Source: Tyto alba
Taxonomy: Eukaryota > Chordata > Aves > Strigiformes > Tytonidae
Reading direction: 5' to 3'
DNA length: 64,000 bases
Assembly: GCF_018691265.1 (NCBI RefSeq)
Contig: NW_024881321.1
Span: forward strand, 18,944,698-19,008,697
Position 1 is the stretch's first letter. Every line of letters starts with the position of its first letter. The notes below the pieces were generated by a model. That model did not search any database. It saw only the letters and a list, made by a program, of their open reading frames with translations, and was not told the DNA's origin. The position numbers were made by a program, and so were the translations under genes. Below are positions 36,401 to 49,686 of this stretch, piece by piece.

Positions 36401-39400
36401 ATAAGGTGTAATTTTACCGTTAGTTTAGGTTAATACATGTCCCCACTGCAGCTGTGACGAACAGCACCGCCTTTCCCTTAGCACCAGAACATGTTGTCAC
36501 TCTTCTGTACCAGAAACTATGCAGCTTCATGGACAGTTTGATAGCTTCCTGATCTGGCTCTGGGTTAGTTTTCAACCAGACAATTCTTTATCCATGTTCC
36601 AAATGCTTATTTAACCAGTTTGGACCAGCACAGTGGAAGAGGATGGCATGCAGATCTGGAGTGACAATGTGTGCAAAGGCTGGTTTTCCACCAGATGTAT
36701 TCCTTTATGTAAAGGCTTTTGCTTCTGCATTGAGGATAAAAGGATGATAAAACAGAGATGATGATTCTTTGCAGTAGAAAAAAAATGTCTTTTTGCATAT
36801 CTGTCCTCAAAGCTTTTATCTGCAGTCACTCTAAATGTTATATACTGATTCAGCAGGAATTCATATGTGACATCCAAAATCCTTATTTCTTGAGATGTGA
36901 ATGCTACATAAAGAAAACATTAATAATTTCTCAAAATATTTGATATGATAGGCCTTGGAGTGGAAGGAAAATCACTTTCACTTATCTTTCAACCTCAGTA
37001 AATTTAAACAAAAAGACAGAATATCAAATACACTTTATCTTGTATACACAGTAGAACATGCCAACTAATAACAAGAAACAGATCATGACCCTAGAGGAAC
37101 TCACCTCATTTAGAGATAATGGAATACAATCAAATATAAACAAATTGAAATGCAAGTGTAATGCAGACCTTGTCTGTGATGATTAAGAGCAGATTAGCTT
37201 TATAAAATAATTTGAAACAAGTTTTGTTACGTCTTTTTGAGCAGTTTAGCAGCATTAGAAATGCTTGATAGCCAAAGTATTAAAATGTTATTACTACCTG
37301 TAACTAAACACCTTGTCTGAATTTAATAGTAGCATCCTAGCTATCCAAATATTTATGGAAGATGGATTTGACAAAGATTCAGTGTGAAGTTTACCAAGAT
37401 GAGGTTAGTTCAAGAAATTACTAAGATTCTTTAATACAATGCTGATCTTTCTTCCTATGGCCACAGTGCAGTGTATTCATTACTTTCAGTTGATTCATTT
37501 TAGGAGTAAATGTTCAAAGACACACTGAGTCTGTGTGGATTGTGTTGTAAGTAAAATGATTGGCATCCTTTGGAATAGACAGTTGTGAATGGCAGAATGG
37601 TGCTAAACATAGAAAATTCTGAAAGGTGAACTGGACTACTGACATACCTTTGAAGTACTGCAATCAGATTAGCTTGGAAATTGTTCTGAAAATAAATTAA
37701 TTAAAACAAATTGTTTCAGAAAATAAATTCTCTATGCTGTGGGTGCCTTGTTTTCACAATGTTGACATATTTCCTACATGCTTTTCACACTAACCTTGTT
37801 TCTTCCGAGGGACTCAAGCTTGCTTTGGTTGCTAATGACTCAGAGTCAGGGAGAATTAATTTCACAGTTTATCAGAAACTAAACTATCTGATTATTGAAA
37901 AATCGGGCATTTGGACTATGGATTCTTCAGGAGATGTCAGGTCTACTTCTATGTATTTCTACTGTGCACCCTAAAATCCAGCATGGAGTATCCATTCTAA
38001 TATATTAACAAGCAATGACAATAATCATGTCTGTCACGGGCTCCTGACAGCAGTGAATCATTTGCCACATGCTTCACTGCTGCCTACTGCTACCAGCAGA
38101 AGCATGGCTACTACAGTTCTTCTTCCAGTCTGTCCCCAGGTAAACCTGGCCCTGTAGTAGCAGTACTAAAGCAAAACCATTATTGTGAATTCTCTAAGCA
38201 TTTGTATGTTGCCTTACAGAAAGGACTAGAGTGTTGTTATTTAAAAGCCTACTTTGTATACATAGAAGTTGACCAAAATAACACCACCACTACTATACAA
38301 GTACCTAAATAATATAAAAATAGTCAAGACACAAGTCTGGATAAGAAATATAGGTGGAACAAAAATAGTTCTACATGTTTTCAGAAAATGCGGACAATGT
38401 CAAAACATTGGCACTAATTCCAGTCTGGCTTTACCAGACCAAGACAAAGCAAAAGGGAAAGGTAAAAGGAAAGGAAAAAGAAGGAAAATCTTCTAACAGT
38501 TGTGGAAAAACTGTTTAAAGCCTAGCAGCTGACCACTTCCAGCTTCCAAATACCTGATAAATGCAGTGATATAGACACACAAAGAGATACATGTATGTAT
38601 TAGCTCATTGCCAGTGCTGGATGGACAAAGGAGGTGGATGATGCTACCTCTACAAGATTTTCAGTGTTTCACAGATGGATTTTGTATCCTTTGCCATCTT
38701 CAGTATATGGTGTTAGAAAGTCTGAGATCCTTTCCACTGAGCTTCTAGTGACAGGGAGGAAATTGTACACATTATTAGAGTACAGGAAAGAGCTCTGAAC
38801 CTATGAACTATCACCAGCCTGTTTTTAAACATTATAATGCCATATAGCAGAGTAAGTGCAACTGAAAGCATGGTTAGACATCTTCGATCTTTATAGGGGA
38901 AAATAGACTTTAGGCTCATAAAGGTCTTTATTTTAAGTAATATTTGTTTGAAAGGTGAAAAAATCAAAATTTTTCTTGTCTCTTCGAGACCACTGTTAAA
39001 TATATATATCTTGAGTCATGTTGAAAAACAACAGTATACACTTACATGTCTGTGCTTATGTGTGTCAGAAAAAGGAAAACAAAAGGAAATGAGAAAAGAC
39101 TGAGGAGACTGCTTTCATTAATTTATTCAGTTGCTCTTGAAAACAAAGGCTCAGCTATTCTTCAGATCTTTCAACTATGTCTTCTGAATAGGTGTTACCT
39201 AGCCTATCAGTTTCTCTAGGTCCAATCAGTTTATTTTATTTTAGTTTTTCTTATGTGTTAGGTACAGTCTAGTAAATGAGAATATTCTTGCAGTACCAGT
39301 TGAAGCCCTCAATATGAATTTCCTTTGGCACAGTGGTTCTAATGGCCATGGGAATTATGTGGTCCCTCAGAGAAAACAGATATGACCCCTAGCTTTCATT

Positions 39401-42400
39401 GAAGTGTGCGGTACACAGCATAGTGAAACTCATCCAAATAAGTCAACGTGGTGCATCAGAAAAATGAAGTAATGAAAAGGCAAATGTAATGTCATTTTTA
39501 ACAACTCTGGGCTTATTGTACAGAATTTGCAATACTTAATAAGCTTGTTCACATGCTCGGCTCTTGGTAGCATGTACTTTCAGAGGAATCCTTCAAGTTG
39601 TTTCAGAAGGGGCAAAGCCCGGGTTCCTGCAGAAGGACCAGCGTTTTGGTCTGTGTGGTAACACTATCAACATATGAAGCAAACAAGGTCGATGAACAAC
39701 TTCTGCTAAGAAGTGGAGACCAAGGCGCTATCTGCTTGTTTTAGGATCCTAGGAAAAACACTTCTGGGAGTCTGAAACAAGAGAGTAACTAGACACTATT
39801 TGCTTTGACAGTTGTCAGGCTCTTTTCCTGTCTTTTCTTTCTCTTACATTGTTTCTGCTTGAGTTTCCAGTTGGATGAGCAGGGTAATTAGGAGTGACAT
39901 GAGGCCTGTGAATATAGCCAAGTCTTGGTTAGAATCTGCTGCTGTTTGTGTTGTGGAGAGAGGATACAGTCAGGCATGGAAAGTTATTTCCTGTGCTTAA
40001 TATCTGATAGTAATTCGAAATGTAAACATGAATGGAGGAATAACAACTGTTTGAAATAAATGTACCAGAAGAGAATGGTTCTCCTAGTTTGGCAACCAGC
40101 TGCTATTCTTAGAAGTCTCCAAGGTGAAAAAATCCTAATAATACATGTATAATACTTAACACTGGGGGTACATGGGATTTGAAAATTCTCTGTAAGCACA
40201 GAAAATAATCTAAATGATCGGGATTACTATTTTCTGCAATTTTGGGAGTTTATTCAGCTTCAACTGATATCCAGATCCTTGTAAATGGCTTGTCCTTTAA
40301 AATATCACCACACCACTTGCATCAGCCACAACTTTTGTCATTCTCTGCTGGAGAATAAAGATATGAGTTATATGAAAACCCATAGCAAGACATCCAGAAG
40401 GAAACATCCTCATTTAGCTTTTAATGATAACTAATGGAAAACTAGAAGTGTGGAATTTGTTTCACTGGCACTGGGTGTTCAACTATGAAATAGTCACCAT
40501 GAACATTGGGGTTTTTTTTCAGTAATGTAGGAAGTAAGCACCTTTAAAGTGTTTAATCTGATCTTAGATGTTTATTTTAGAATATGATTAATTGCTCTCA
40601 TGAGGTTTCTCTTTAATGAATCACAAGGGAGTTCAGTCTAACAATTTGGTATTTTGAGCTGGTTGAGTGGAACCTGGCCCAACTCAGTCTTGTCAGAAAG
40701 GGAATCTAGGAATCAACTTTCACCATTCCCACTTAAAATCACTTTCAGTGTTATAGTATCACAATAATACATAAAATATCACAGAATATATTATAATCAC
40801 CAATATGTAAGCACTCTTTTGCTAGTTCTGCAAATAAATCTACATAATTCTTTGCTGATGTCAGTGAATGAGTCTCTGGATTCAATATCAGACTCTTAAG
40901 CTCACATTAATTGCCTACCTTGTAGTTTATATACCTTGTTTGTGGGATCCAAGAAGATACTTTGATTGTGTACTAAGATGATACATGAGCTCAGAGATTG
41001 GCTCTGGCTTAGAGTTCACCAGTTTAGTGGAACAGCAATACTGGAAAATTCCATTATTCTCTTCCTGTGTGCTCCTGTGCTGTGTAAATGCTTTCCTGAA
41101 TTGATTAAACTTCATCTTACACCAAGATGATTTTATTGTGCCTATGTAATTCTTCCTGAGATGTTGCTCCAATATTTAATTCCTCTAATGTTCAGAAACC
41201 TCCTTCTGATTTCCTTTAGAAGTTTATTCACGTACAGTTATATGCATTTATTCTTACACTGGCACTGATCTTCAATATAGATAATTTTTATATTCTTCCC
41301 ACCAAGTTTACATCTGCTGTGTATTAATAGAGAACAAATGTATTGCCTATCAGACTCCATCTTGCAAAGGCAAAAAAGCAAGTCCAAGTTCCTCTTATAA
41401 GATAACTCTCTTTTCCTGTAATCATCTTTGCAGCTCTTCTTTTAATCTTTCAGTTTAAATTCACTTTTCTGAACAGGGGAATTACCAGTATTATACATAA
41501 TCCTGCCAATTAAGCTTCGTCATAATTTTGAACATCCTATCTTTTCTGGAAAAGATGTTCAGCTACATTTTTATTTGTTCTTTTCCCTGCTGTTTAAGTA
41601 AAGTCTCCTAAAGTAATAGTCCACTTTATCAGTAGAAGTTCTTGTTCATCTCTAGATGCAGCAGCTTTCATTCCATTACTATTGCAGTGGTCCCCCGGAT
41701 CAATAATTTCTTCATATAAAATATTAAAAAAAAAAACAAACGACCTTATATTTGTCATGCCTCTCACGTCTGTGTTATCAGCAAATTTTATGAGTACAGC
41801 CTCAGTTTTTGTGGTAAGGTTAGTACTGCAGTCTTATGGATGATGAGATCACCTGTTTGTAGATAAATCCAGAAAGAAGTCCATAATTTTTGTTTGTTTA
41901 TTAGCAATATAACTAGCCAAGGTGAAACATTCTCCACAAAATAACAGCAAAATAAGCACCCTTTCATTATAATCACATTATACCTTCATGCTTGTAGTTC
42001 AGTTGCATCTCCTTTATCATATAGCAGAACAGAGATTGCCCTGGTGAAGCCATGACCCTGGAAGTGGTCATGGTACCCAAATATTGACTTCTGCAAGGCA
42101 ACTGTGGTACTGATGGGTTCTTCTCCCCAAGGTGACTACTGTCCCCGCTTTCAGTGCCTGAATCATGTCTGTGATGGAGAATAAGCAGGAACATGATTCC
42201 TAAGTGATCTCTATATGAACTGGAGTACAGAGAGAACCAGACCAGTAATGCTAAAATTCACGAGTGGATCAGGATGGCTGTGGTTGAGTAGTAGGAATCA
42301 ATATAAATGTGAAAAAGATCTGCCAGATGCTCCACAGTTACTTCAGAACAGAGCTTCACCTATACATCACCTTTTCTCTGGGCAAAGTCATCCCACTTTT

Positions 42401-44772
42401 CAGGAAGACTGCTTTCAAAACAGCTATCATTTGGATATTAATATGAAAATGATTTGTAATAAAAAAATGTTACTTAAGGATGCTAAGCACAAAACAAATG
42501 AACTTTAAATTGCAGTCATATAAAGCCCTAAGGCAGTCTAATTTTATTACAGTTCTGAATGTGTCTTAAATATCTGTGGAGAGAGAGTATTCTCATTTTA
42601 TTGCCTGCCCCTTGGCACAAAGTTTGGAGACAAAATTTGATCCTCTAATAACACTGAGGAAAGGCTTGGAATTGCAAGTAAAAAAAAAAGATCTGGCAGA
42701 ATGTTACAAAGAGACAAGAAACCCGGGATTTTAAAAGCTGACATCAGGAAGCAATAACACTTATACTTTGATCATTTCTTCTCTTTCTGTTTTTGGTGAA
42801 CTCCAAGATTATATGTTGTAAGGGGCCAAGAAGGGGGAAACTAATTCTACTGTAAAAAAATTGAGTCTTTCTTATACTGAGATTGGTTCAGGCACAGTGC
42901 TGATTATTTTTTCTAGTAAAATCTGAATTCCTTATGATACTTTGAACATTATTTATAGACAAGTCATATCAATAGTATTTGATTGTGATTATATAAAAAG
43001 ATCTAGTGACTTTAAATGTAAGTAAAGAAAATCAGTATCTGGGGACTTGTAAATCATGTGTCCAGAAGTCCTATACAGACGAAGGATTTATTCTTTAATA
43101 AAGTACCATGAACATGAGTGCCCAATTAATCCATGGAAGTAATTTTTGAACAACACGAGTGTAATAGGACATAGAACCTGCAGACACAGAGGTACATGGA
43201 AGTTGCATAGTTGACATAAGTCAGGACTATCTCACTTTGCTGCAGATGCCACTCATTTTGCTTCTGGAAGTGGCATGTAGGATTCTCATCTCATACAAGA
43301 CAAAATGACGTAGCAAAATACAAAATGGTTATAAAGGACTAGATTCTCCTTGATTCTGCTATTCACATTGACTGTCTTTTCCTGGGGTGCCTCACTGGAA
43401 GAGTATTAAGGCTGTAGAAGGGCAAACCAGAGGCACACGTGGACCACGCAGACAGAACATTAAAAAGTCCAGTTAGTCTTGTGGCTACCTGAAATAACCA
43501 TCCAGAGCTCACAAGGGGTATTTTTTGCTTCATGTGGGTGTATGAGAGCTAGTCAAGTTTAGACTTGGAGTTCTTCATGTCAAGTCAGAAAGACCTAAGT
43601 TTGTTTTTCTTTTTTTCTTTTTTATTGTCCTTTATTAACTCTCTGTTAAATCTTCTTACCAAAGTTGTTCATCCCCATCACCTACTCTTTGGATGAGTCC
43701 CCTCTTAGACAACAGTATGATATATTCTGCTTTCTGAAGTTCATGGAATTCTGTGGAAAAGCACTTAGCTCTTCAGATCTAATCCAATTTCTACCGAAGC
43801 TTGAGGCACTGCTTTCACATATTTGGCATAGCTGGTTATAGTTCAGACTATACTTCATACCCTTGAAAAAGACACAGACAGAATTGATAGAAGTGGTAGA
43901 AAACACAGGATTCCCACTGGATAAAAGCAAACTGATGTTTGGTTGCTACCATATGGGTATTGATATACAATCAGATGGGGAGAAGAGGAAAGAATTGAGA
44001 CCTACCCCTGGAAAGAGAAAGATGTGAGTGGGAAAAGGGAGATAACGAACAGAAGTGGTACAGGGAAAAGAAAGACAATAATGATTACAGAGGAGAATGA
44101 ATAGTACTGACAGCACCTCAAAGATGCCCACAACAGGTAGAAATTGTGCCAACTAAAACTGCATACAGTATAATAGTGTAAAGAGGAAATAGGCCCATTA
44201 TGGATAATTAGGGACAGATCCATGGAGATCCTCCAGCTGCTTCTCACCATATCACTGATCCAAAGCAGACGGACCTTTATTTGGAGCATCTGGTTATGAC
44301 AGGCTTAGAGCACCTTTGTGTCACTGTTGCAAATCAACTCTTGGCTTCTACTTCCTCCTCATGACTGTTGGGGATGACATAAACCATCCAAGCTTTGATG
44401 TCACATTTCATGATGGAACCAAAAATAACTTCATAAGATCATAACCTGTTAATGCATGATTGACTTTTGCTTTGTTTTGTTTTTTAACAGTCTTCTACTG
44501 AATGACCACAGACCTCAAGTGAGAAAGGAAGAGGAGGGAAATGCAAACAATTGAAGAACAATTAAAGACGTGTTACTGTATAAAACAATCCAATAAAGGA
44601 CAGCTTTAGACAAGATTTTATCTACAGAATTATCAGCAGACTATATGGAGTGTGGAGCACTTAGAAGGAAGTAATTCAAGTAATTGTCCTTTAGAAATAT
44701 CTGGTTTTGTTGTTTTATTGAAGAACTGATGCAAACAACCTAGTTTAAATGCTTGTTATTTATTTAGCTGGA

Positions 44773-44788
44773 TTTTTTTTTTTTTTTT
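44773..44788. repeat. Poly-T run, T16
   Basis: Sixteen consecutive T. Confidence 0.9.
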
Positions 44789-45768
44789 AACTAACATTCT
44801 AGAATCAGATGCTTAAGCCAAAGTCCTTGTGCGGTAATATCCTTGTCAGGAAGTCCTGAGCTAATCCTAATTGTCAACGAGGATTGCAGTACTGAGAGCC
44901 TGGACAAGAGAATGCAACTTTGGAAAATGTTTCCTTGAGCAATTAGCTGAGAAACTGCCATGGAAAGTTCTATTCTTGTTAAGTTTCCTTGACCCCATCT
45001 TTTCTTTCCAGATGTTCTGTCATGTTTGCTCTGACAGCATCTGCACTACTAAGTAAAAGGGGGCCAGGAAGTGAGTTCAAGCACTTTGCCCCACTGTGCA
45101 TCTGCTAGGCTGCACCCTGCTCTGCACAAAGCAAGACAGATCTTGCCAACTTTCCAAGATGGATCTGTTCTACCAGGGTCAGCTCCTAAGCAGTGGGATG
45201 TGCGTCAATTTATGCCACTTAACATCAGAGGCAAGGGGTTGGTCTCTGAAAGTGATTTATTTACTTAACAGTATGGTTATAACCTGTGGGATCAAGATTC
45301 ACTCAGAGAAGGGTGATGAAGATAAATATATCATAACAGACAGACAGGACACAATCTTTTCTTGTACCATCTACCAGCCAAAGATAAACATAAAATAATA
45401 TATCTGACAGCACTATTGTTTAAGACTCCTCCACTTTAAGCTCTTTCACCACCAGGTGGACTGAAACCTTTTTAAGGAGAGAGGAGTCCATGTACTGTAT
45501 CAGTGAGGTAATTGACGTTAAAAACAATAACTAGGAAAAAAAGCCCTTTTCCAGAAATCAGTGTTGTTCCTTTGGGCCCTGATCCAATTAACAGACAGCA
45601 GTTTCCTTTAGTTTTTACCTCTAATTCTAAAAGCAAGAGAATGGATGCAAGAAAGGTCTTGGGATTCCTCCAGTTATAAATTTAATCCATTCAACTCCAT
45701 TAATACATGAAGCAGGCCGAGTGTCTGGTTAATGACAGCTACTGTCGCAAATTCCTTTGCTCTCTCAG

Positions 45769-45830
45769 TTTTTTTTTGTTTTTTTTTTTTTTTTTGTTTT
45801 TTTTTTGTTTTTTTTTTTTTTTTTTTTCAG
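45769..45830. repeat. T-rich tract with single G interruptions, ending CAG
   Basis: About 59 bases of T with three isolated G, ending in CAG at 45828-45830. It looks like a degenerating poly(A) tract of the minus strand. On the plus strand it also has the form of a polypyrimidine tract plus AG splice acceptor, but the sequence after it shows no recognisable exon. Confidence 0.9.
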
Positions 45831-47922
45831 TCTGTATTCTGTATTTTGCATCTAACTACTTGTGAAACCACAAGTGAAAATGCTTAAATGGCTAACATAT
45901 GGCCTGGTCCTTCTGATGAATACTACTACATCCCAGTTGCCTATTCCCTGTTTCAGGGAAGATTGGTGGATCCAAGATGCTTTACATTTTCAACACTTTT
46001 TATGTCCATTTACATAGCATTTAACAACAGTTTATATGGCTATTGTGTCCCTAATATGGAACCACAGGTCACTTTTTACAACACAACGGCACATCCTTGG
46101 AAGGAAGCAGAGAAAACCTGCTTTTTCACATTCATGCAGTGACTGCCTCCATACTAGCTCTGCAGCTGACTGGTGTATTTGTTGCAGTCACCAGCAACTG
46201 GTACAAATATTAACTGAGACGCAAAACTTTAAATCTACAGGAATGCAGTTATATGAGAGAAGCTGAGCCTGTGTAACAGCTTAGTGCTGCTGAGAGGAAT
46301 AGTCTTGTTTCCTCTTCAACAGCTTTTTCACTTGTTTCTCATCCTCATCTGCTCACTCCCTCACTCCTCTTGCACCAGCTCTCAGGCACCTCTGTCCCTT
46401 GGGCTACATGTTTTCTAGTAAATGATGTTTGCCCAGGACTGAACTGCAGCACTGAGACCAGCTGGTGAGGAACAGCAACCTCCTCATCTATCACACTCCA
46501 GAAACTTCCAGCGCCTGGGGGCCATATACAAGCTGCCTACGGGGAATGGTTTCTGGTCCACGATGATTTTGCAGCTGTTCCTAGGAATTGTTGGAAGAGA
46601 AGTGGTTAACGTGGGCCAAAATTATACTGGGGTCATTATAACAATTTACTGTAGACAGCATAAACAATCTAGTTCCAGTGCCTTGGAGTGTTTCCTGGTA
46701 CTGTTTAATATATTATCATTGCTGTAACTCAGGGAGCTGATTCCTCTCAGTGAACTAGGACAAAACCAGTTCAAACAAAAAAGAAGCCTTTTGCCACCTG
46801 CTGATTAGGGATCAGATCACAGAGATGGGCCAAGGGTGAGGACAAGAGTATACATCCAAGAACAGAGATGGAGAGATTGAAAAGAAAGTAAAGACAGATT
46901 TCTTCAGTATCAGTTTTGTCTGTCTTGTCTAACTGTACTTAACAGTATAATTATAGAAGTATACATATAAATGTACACAGAGGAGGATTCTTTGTCCTAC
47001 AGTGATGTTGTCTAGAGGGATTTGCAGCACAGTGCCAGCAACTCACTGACATTTCTCTGGAGGTTTCTACCTCTTTGGATCTGCCATCTAATTTGAATTT
47101 GTAAGAAATGGCTAACTCTTTTCAGTCAAAATGAGTCCTACTGTTAAGACTGTAAACTAATCTAGTGCATTTTGCTTTAAATAGACTAGTGAGAGCTCAC
47201 ACAAGCAGTTTAAGTGGCAGATTGGAAGAGGTGATAACATTCAGTAAGACAAGCAGAGGGAGTTGACCCTCCTTTAACCTCTTCGTGTGACATATCTGCA
47301 ACCAAAAGGGAGTGGTACGTGTATACAGCTTTCAGAAAAGTTTGTACTCTTCACTCTGAGTCAACAGTTAGGCATTCAGCAGCAGTGCCACTACATTAGC
47401 ATAGGCAGGCCCCTGCCCTGGGACACAGATGTTCAGCTGGGCAGCTGCAAAACAGTCTTGCATACCTGAATAAAAACAGTTGTTTGGGTTTGGGTTTTTT
47501 TCACCATCCTCAGTTTTTCAGTCTAGATCACTATATGATCACGTGGGAAAAAAAGGTCTCAGGTCAGAACTTCTAAATTTGTGGTTGCTTATGGGGCTGT
47601 GGGCTGAGGTGGTCATTGTGCTACAGGGTGATCCAAACTTGTTGCAAGGCTGTTCCCAATTATAGATATGTTCTGTGGTGTTTCAAATAAACTTTCTGTC
47701 CTCATGCAAATATAGCTAATAAAAAACTGAAACCTTTGAAGTCCTTGGTATTCTGTGGAAACACTTCTTAAAGATAATTTTGTAGTATTTACTGTTTAAA
47801 ATTCCTTGTTAGTTAATTTATATTAGGAGCAATGTGTTCAGTCGTTCCACTCATTCCACTTCATGTTTAAGATTTCCTCTAGCATATGAATATAAAGATT
47901 CTCACTCCATATCTAGTCTCCA

Positions 47923-47946
47923 TTTTTTTCTCCTTTTTTTTTTTTT
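47923..47946. repeat. T-rich tract
   Basis: Interrupted T run (T7, then T13, separated by CTCC). Confidence 0.8.
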
Positions 47947-49306
47947 CTCTTTCCTGACAGAATGCAGATTTTAGGCTATTGAACTCATTTCCGCAATTCA
48001 GGAGTGTAGAGACCTTGAGATTTGGCAGTTTGGGATGAACCTGTGAAAAATATTTTGCTTAGCAGAGTAAGTCATGCAAGTCTTAACAGAATTAAAACAA
48101 CTTTTCAGGCACACATGCTTGAGTCTCATTAAAGCAACATCCTCATGTCATTTTAAAACAGTTTTTAATTTCCATTCTGAAGATCTGACCCCTTTGCCCT
48201 TACTTAACAAACTGGTTTAGTTCAAAGTTTACTAGTAATTGCTAATTAGAAGTTCTCCTGATTGGCAAATTCCCATAAATTCTGTTTTGTGTTGTGGGTT
48301 TACAACTGTAAAACAACAGGAAGCTTCCTTTACATGCATATTCAAAATATGAAGAATAATTTTTGCTTATGAAAATGATCAAATAATTTTAAAAATATAT
48401 GTTCAATGTTAATCCATTTTTCTATTATAACTATTAGAATCTGGTTTAGGTTTATAGTTTGCAGTTTTGACAAAACATTGTCAGTTCTATCCATAGAGGT
48501 CTAAAGATAGATTAATATTCCTTGTTTCTTGTGAATTAATGGCAACCTAGTGTTTAAATAAAATAATTTCCTGAGATTGCCACTAACTTCAAACTTGTAA
48601 TTCAGTTTTTTGAAATAATGTGTCTCTTAAAAAACAGCCAAGCATATCTGTGGGTCTTGTGATTTGGGAACTTTCTTTTTTAGTGGCTTCAATTGTGAAT
48701 AACATCATAAACAGACGTTTTATGCTAATTTTGTAAGTAAAGCATCTGTTAGAGGGTAGCACAGAAGTATAATGGTGTTTAATGCAGTTTGACTAATTCC
48801 TTCCTAACTTTCAGAGATCCATCAGCTTATTTTCTCCATTGTCTACTGTTAATTCTGTTGCTTTTGCTATTTGCATTACTCTTTCTTCCTTGGGTACATA
48901 TGTAAGAAAGTATTCAGCTGCAGAATGTGTATGGATACATTTATCCTATCAGTGAGCAGCCTGAGTGGAGAGCAGTATTTTAGATGCATTGACTATGCTA
49001 GTAATACAACCATTCAAGCATGTTGCTAGAACTGCCAGGGTACCTGCTATGGCTCCTACTGCAGTTCAGCCAAGTATGGGTGTAGTCAGAGTCCTAAGAA
49101 AACGAGGGGAGGTAATGAGAAAGCAGTGGGGAATGTCAGCACTCATCTGGTTTGGTGTCTCCTCTTTGAGGAGGAACTTCAAACTGTAATGGACCAGTAA
49201 CAACAGGTTTAGTGTATTAGTGCTTTGGAGCAAGGAGATTTTGGATGTGCCTGGGAGCTGGGTTAAAAAGAAGCCAAGAGTTAACTGTAAATAGATTTTT
49301 AAGAAA

Positions 49307-49348
49307 TGAGGGAGGGAGGGAGGGAGGCAGGCAGGAAGGAAGGCAGGA

Positions 49349-49380
<32 letters not shown>

Positions 49381-49686
49381 AGGCAGGCAGGAAGGCAGGA
49401 AGGCAGGAAGGAAGGCAGGAAGGAAGGCAGGAAGGAAGGCAGGAAGGCAGGAAGGCAGGCAGGAAGGCAGGCAGGAAGGCAGGCAGGAAGGCAGGCAGGA
49501 AGGAAGGCAGGAAGGCAGGAAGGCAGGAAGGCAGGAAGGCAGGAAGGCAGGAAGGAAGGAAGGAAGGAAGGAAGGAAGGAAGGAAGGAAGGAAGGAAGGA
49601 AGGAAGGAAGGAAGGAAGGAAGGAAGGAAGGAAGGAAGGAAGGAAGGAAGGAAGGAAGGAAGGAAGGAAGGAAGGAAGGAAGGAAG
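49307..49686. repeat. (GGAA/GGCA)n polypurine microsatellite, about 380 bp
   Basis: A tetranucleotide array. It begins with about four GGGA units, passes through a mixed zone of GGCA and GGAA units (about 49327-49550), and ends in a pure GGAA run of about 34 units (49550-49686). Inside the mixed zone are higher-order units: GGCA-GGCA-GGAA near 49455-49500, GGCA-GGAA-GGAA near 49400-49440, and GGCA-GGAA near 49505-49550. The plus strand is nearly all purine. It is open in several frames on both strands, giving low-complexity G-R-K-E or L-P-S-F repeats up to 167 codons, which are artefacts and not genes. Confidence 0.97.

Larger units (their letters stand above)
28884..49306. other. AT-rich non-coding DNA, no recognised gene
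   Basis: No gene, RNA gene or nameable interspersed repeat was recognised over this 20-kb stretch. Noted separately are the E-box cluster at 33357-33425, a second E-box and TAAT-core patch at 36296-36400, a short (TG)n at 35137-35158, a 9-bp-stem hairpin at 35500-35520, and T-rich tracts at 44773-44788, 45769-45827 and 47923-47946. Open frames here are below about 100 codons and show no recognisable domains. Confidence 0.6.

Noticed and set aside
39830..39890. Pyrimidine-rich tract ending TTTCCAG as a splice acceptor
   Set aside because: No open or recognisable exon follows; only a short stretch before stop codons.
44470..44520. Pyrimidine tract and TTTAACAG followed by a CAAGTGAGA donor-like site, suggesting a small exon
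   Set aside because: The implied exon of about 27 bases has no recognisable coding content or partner exons; such pairs occur by chance in T-rich DNA.
49307..49686. Regular repeats that might suggest a CRISPR-like array
   Set aside because: There are no spacers; it is a continuous tetranucleotide array in a vertebrate genome.
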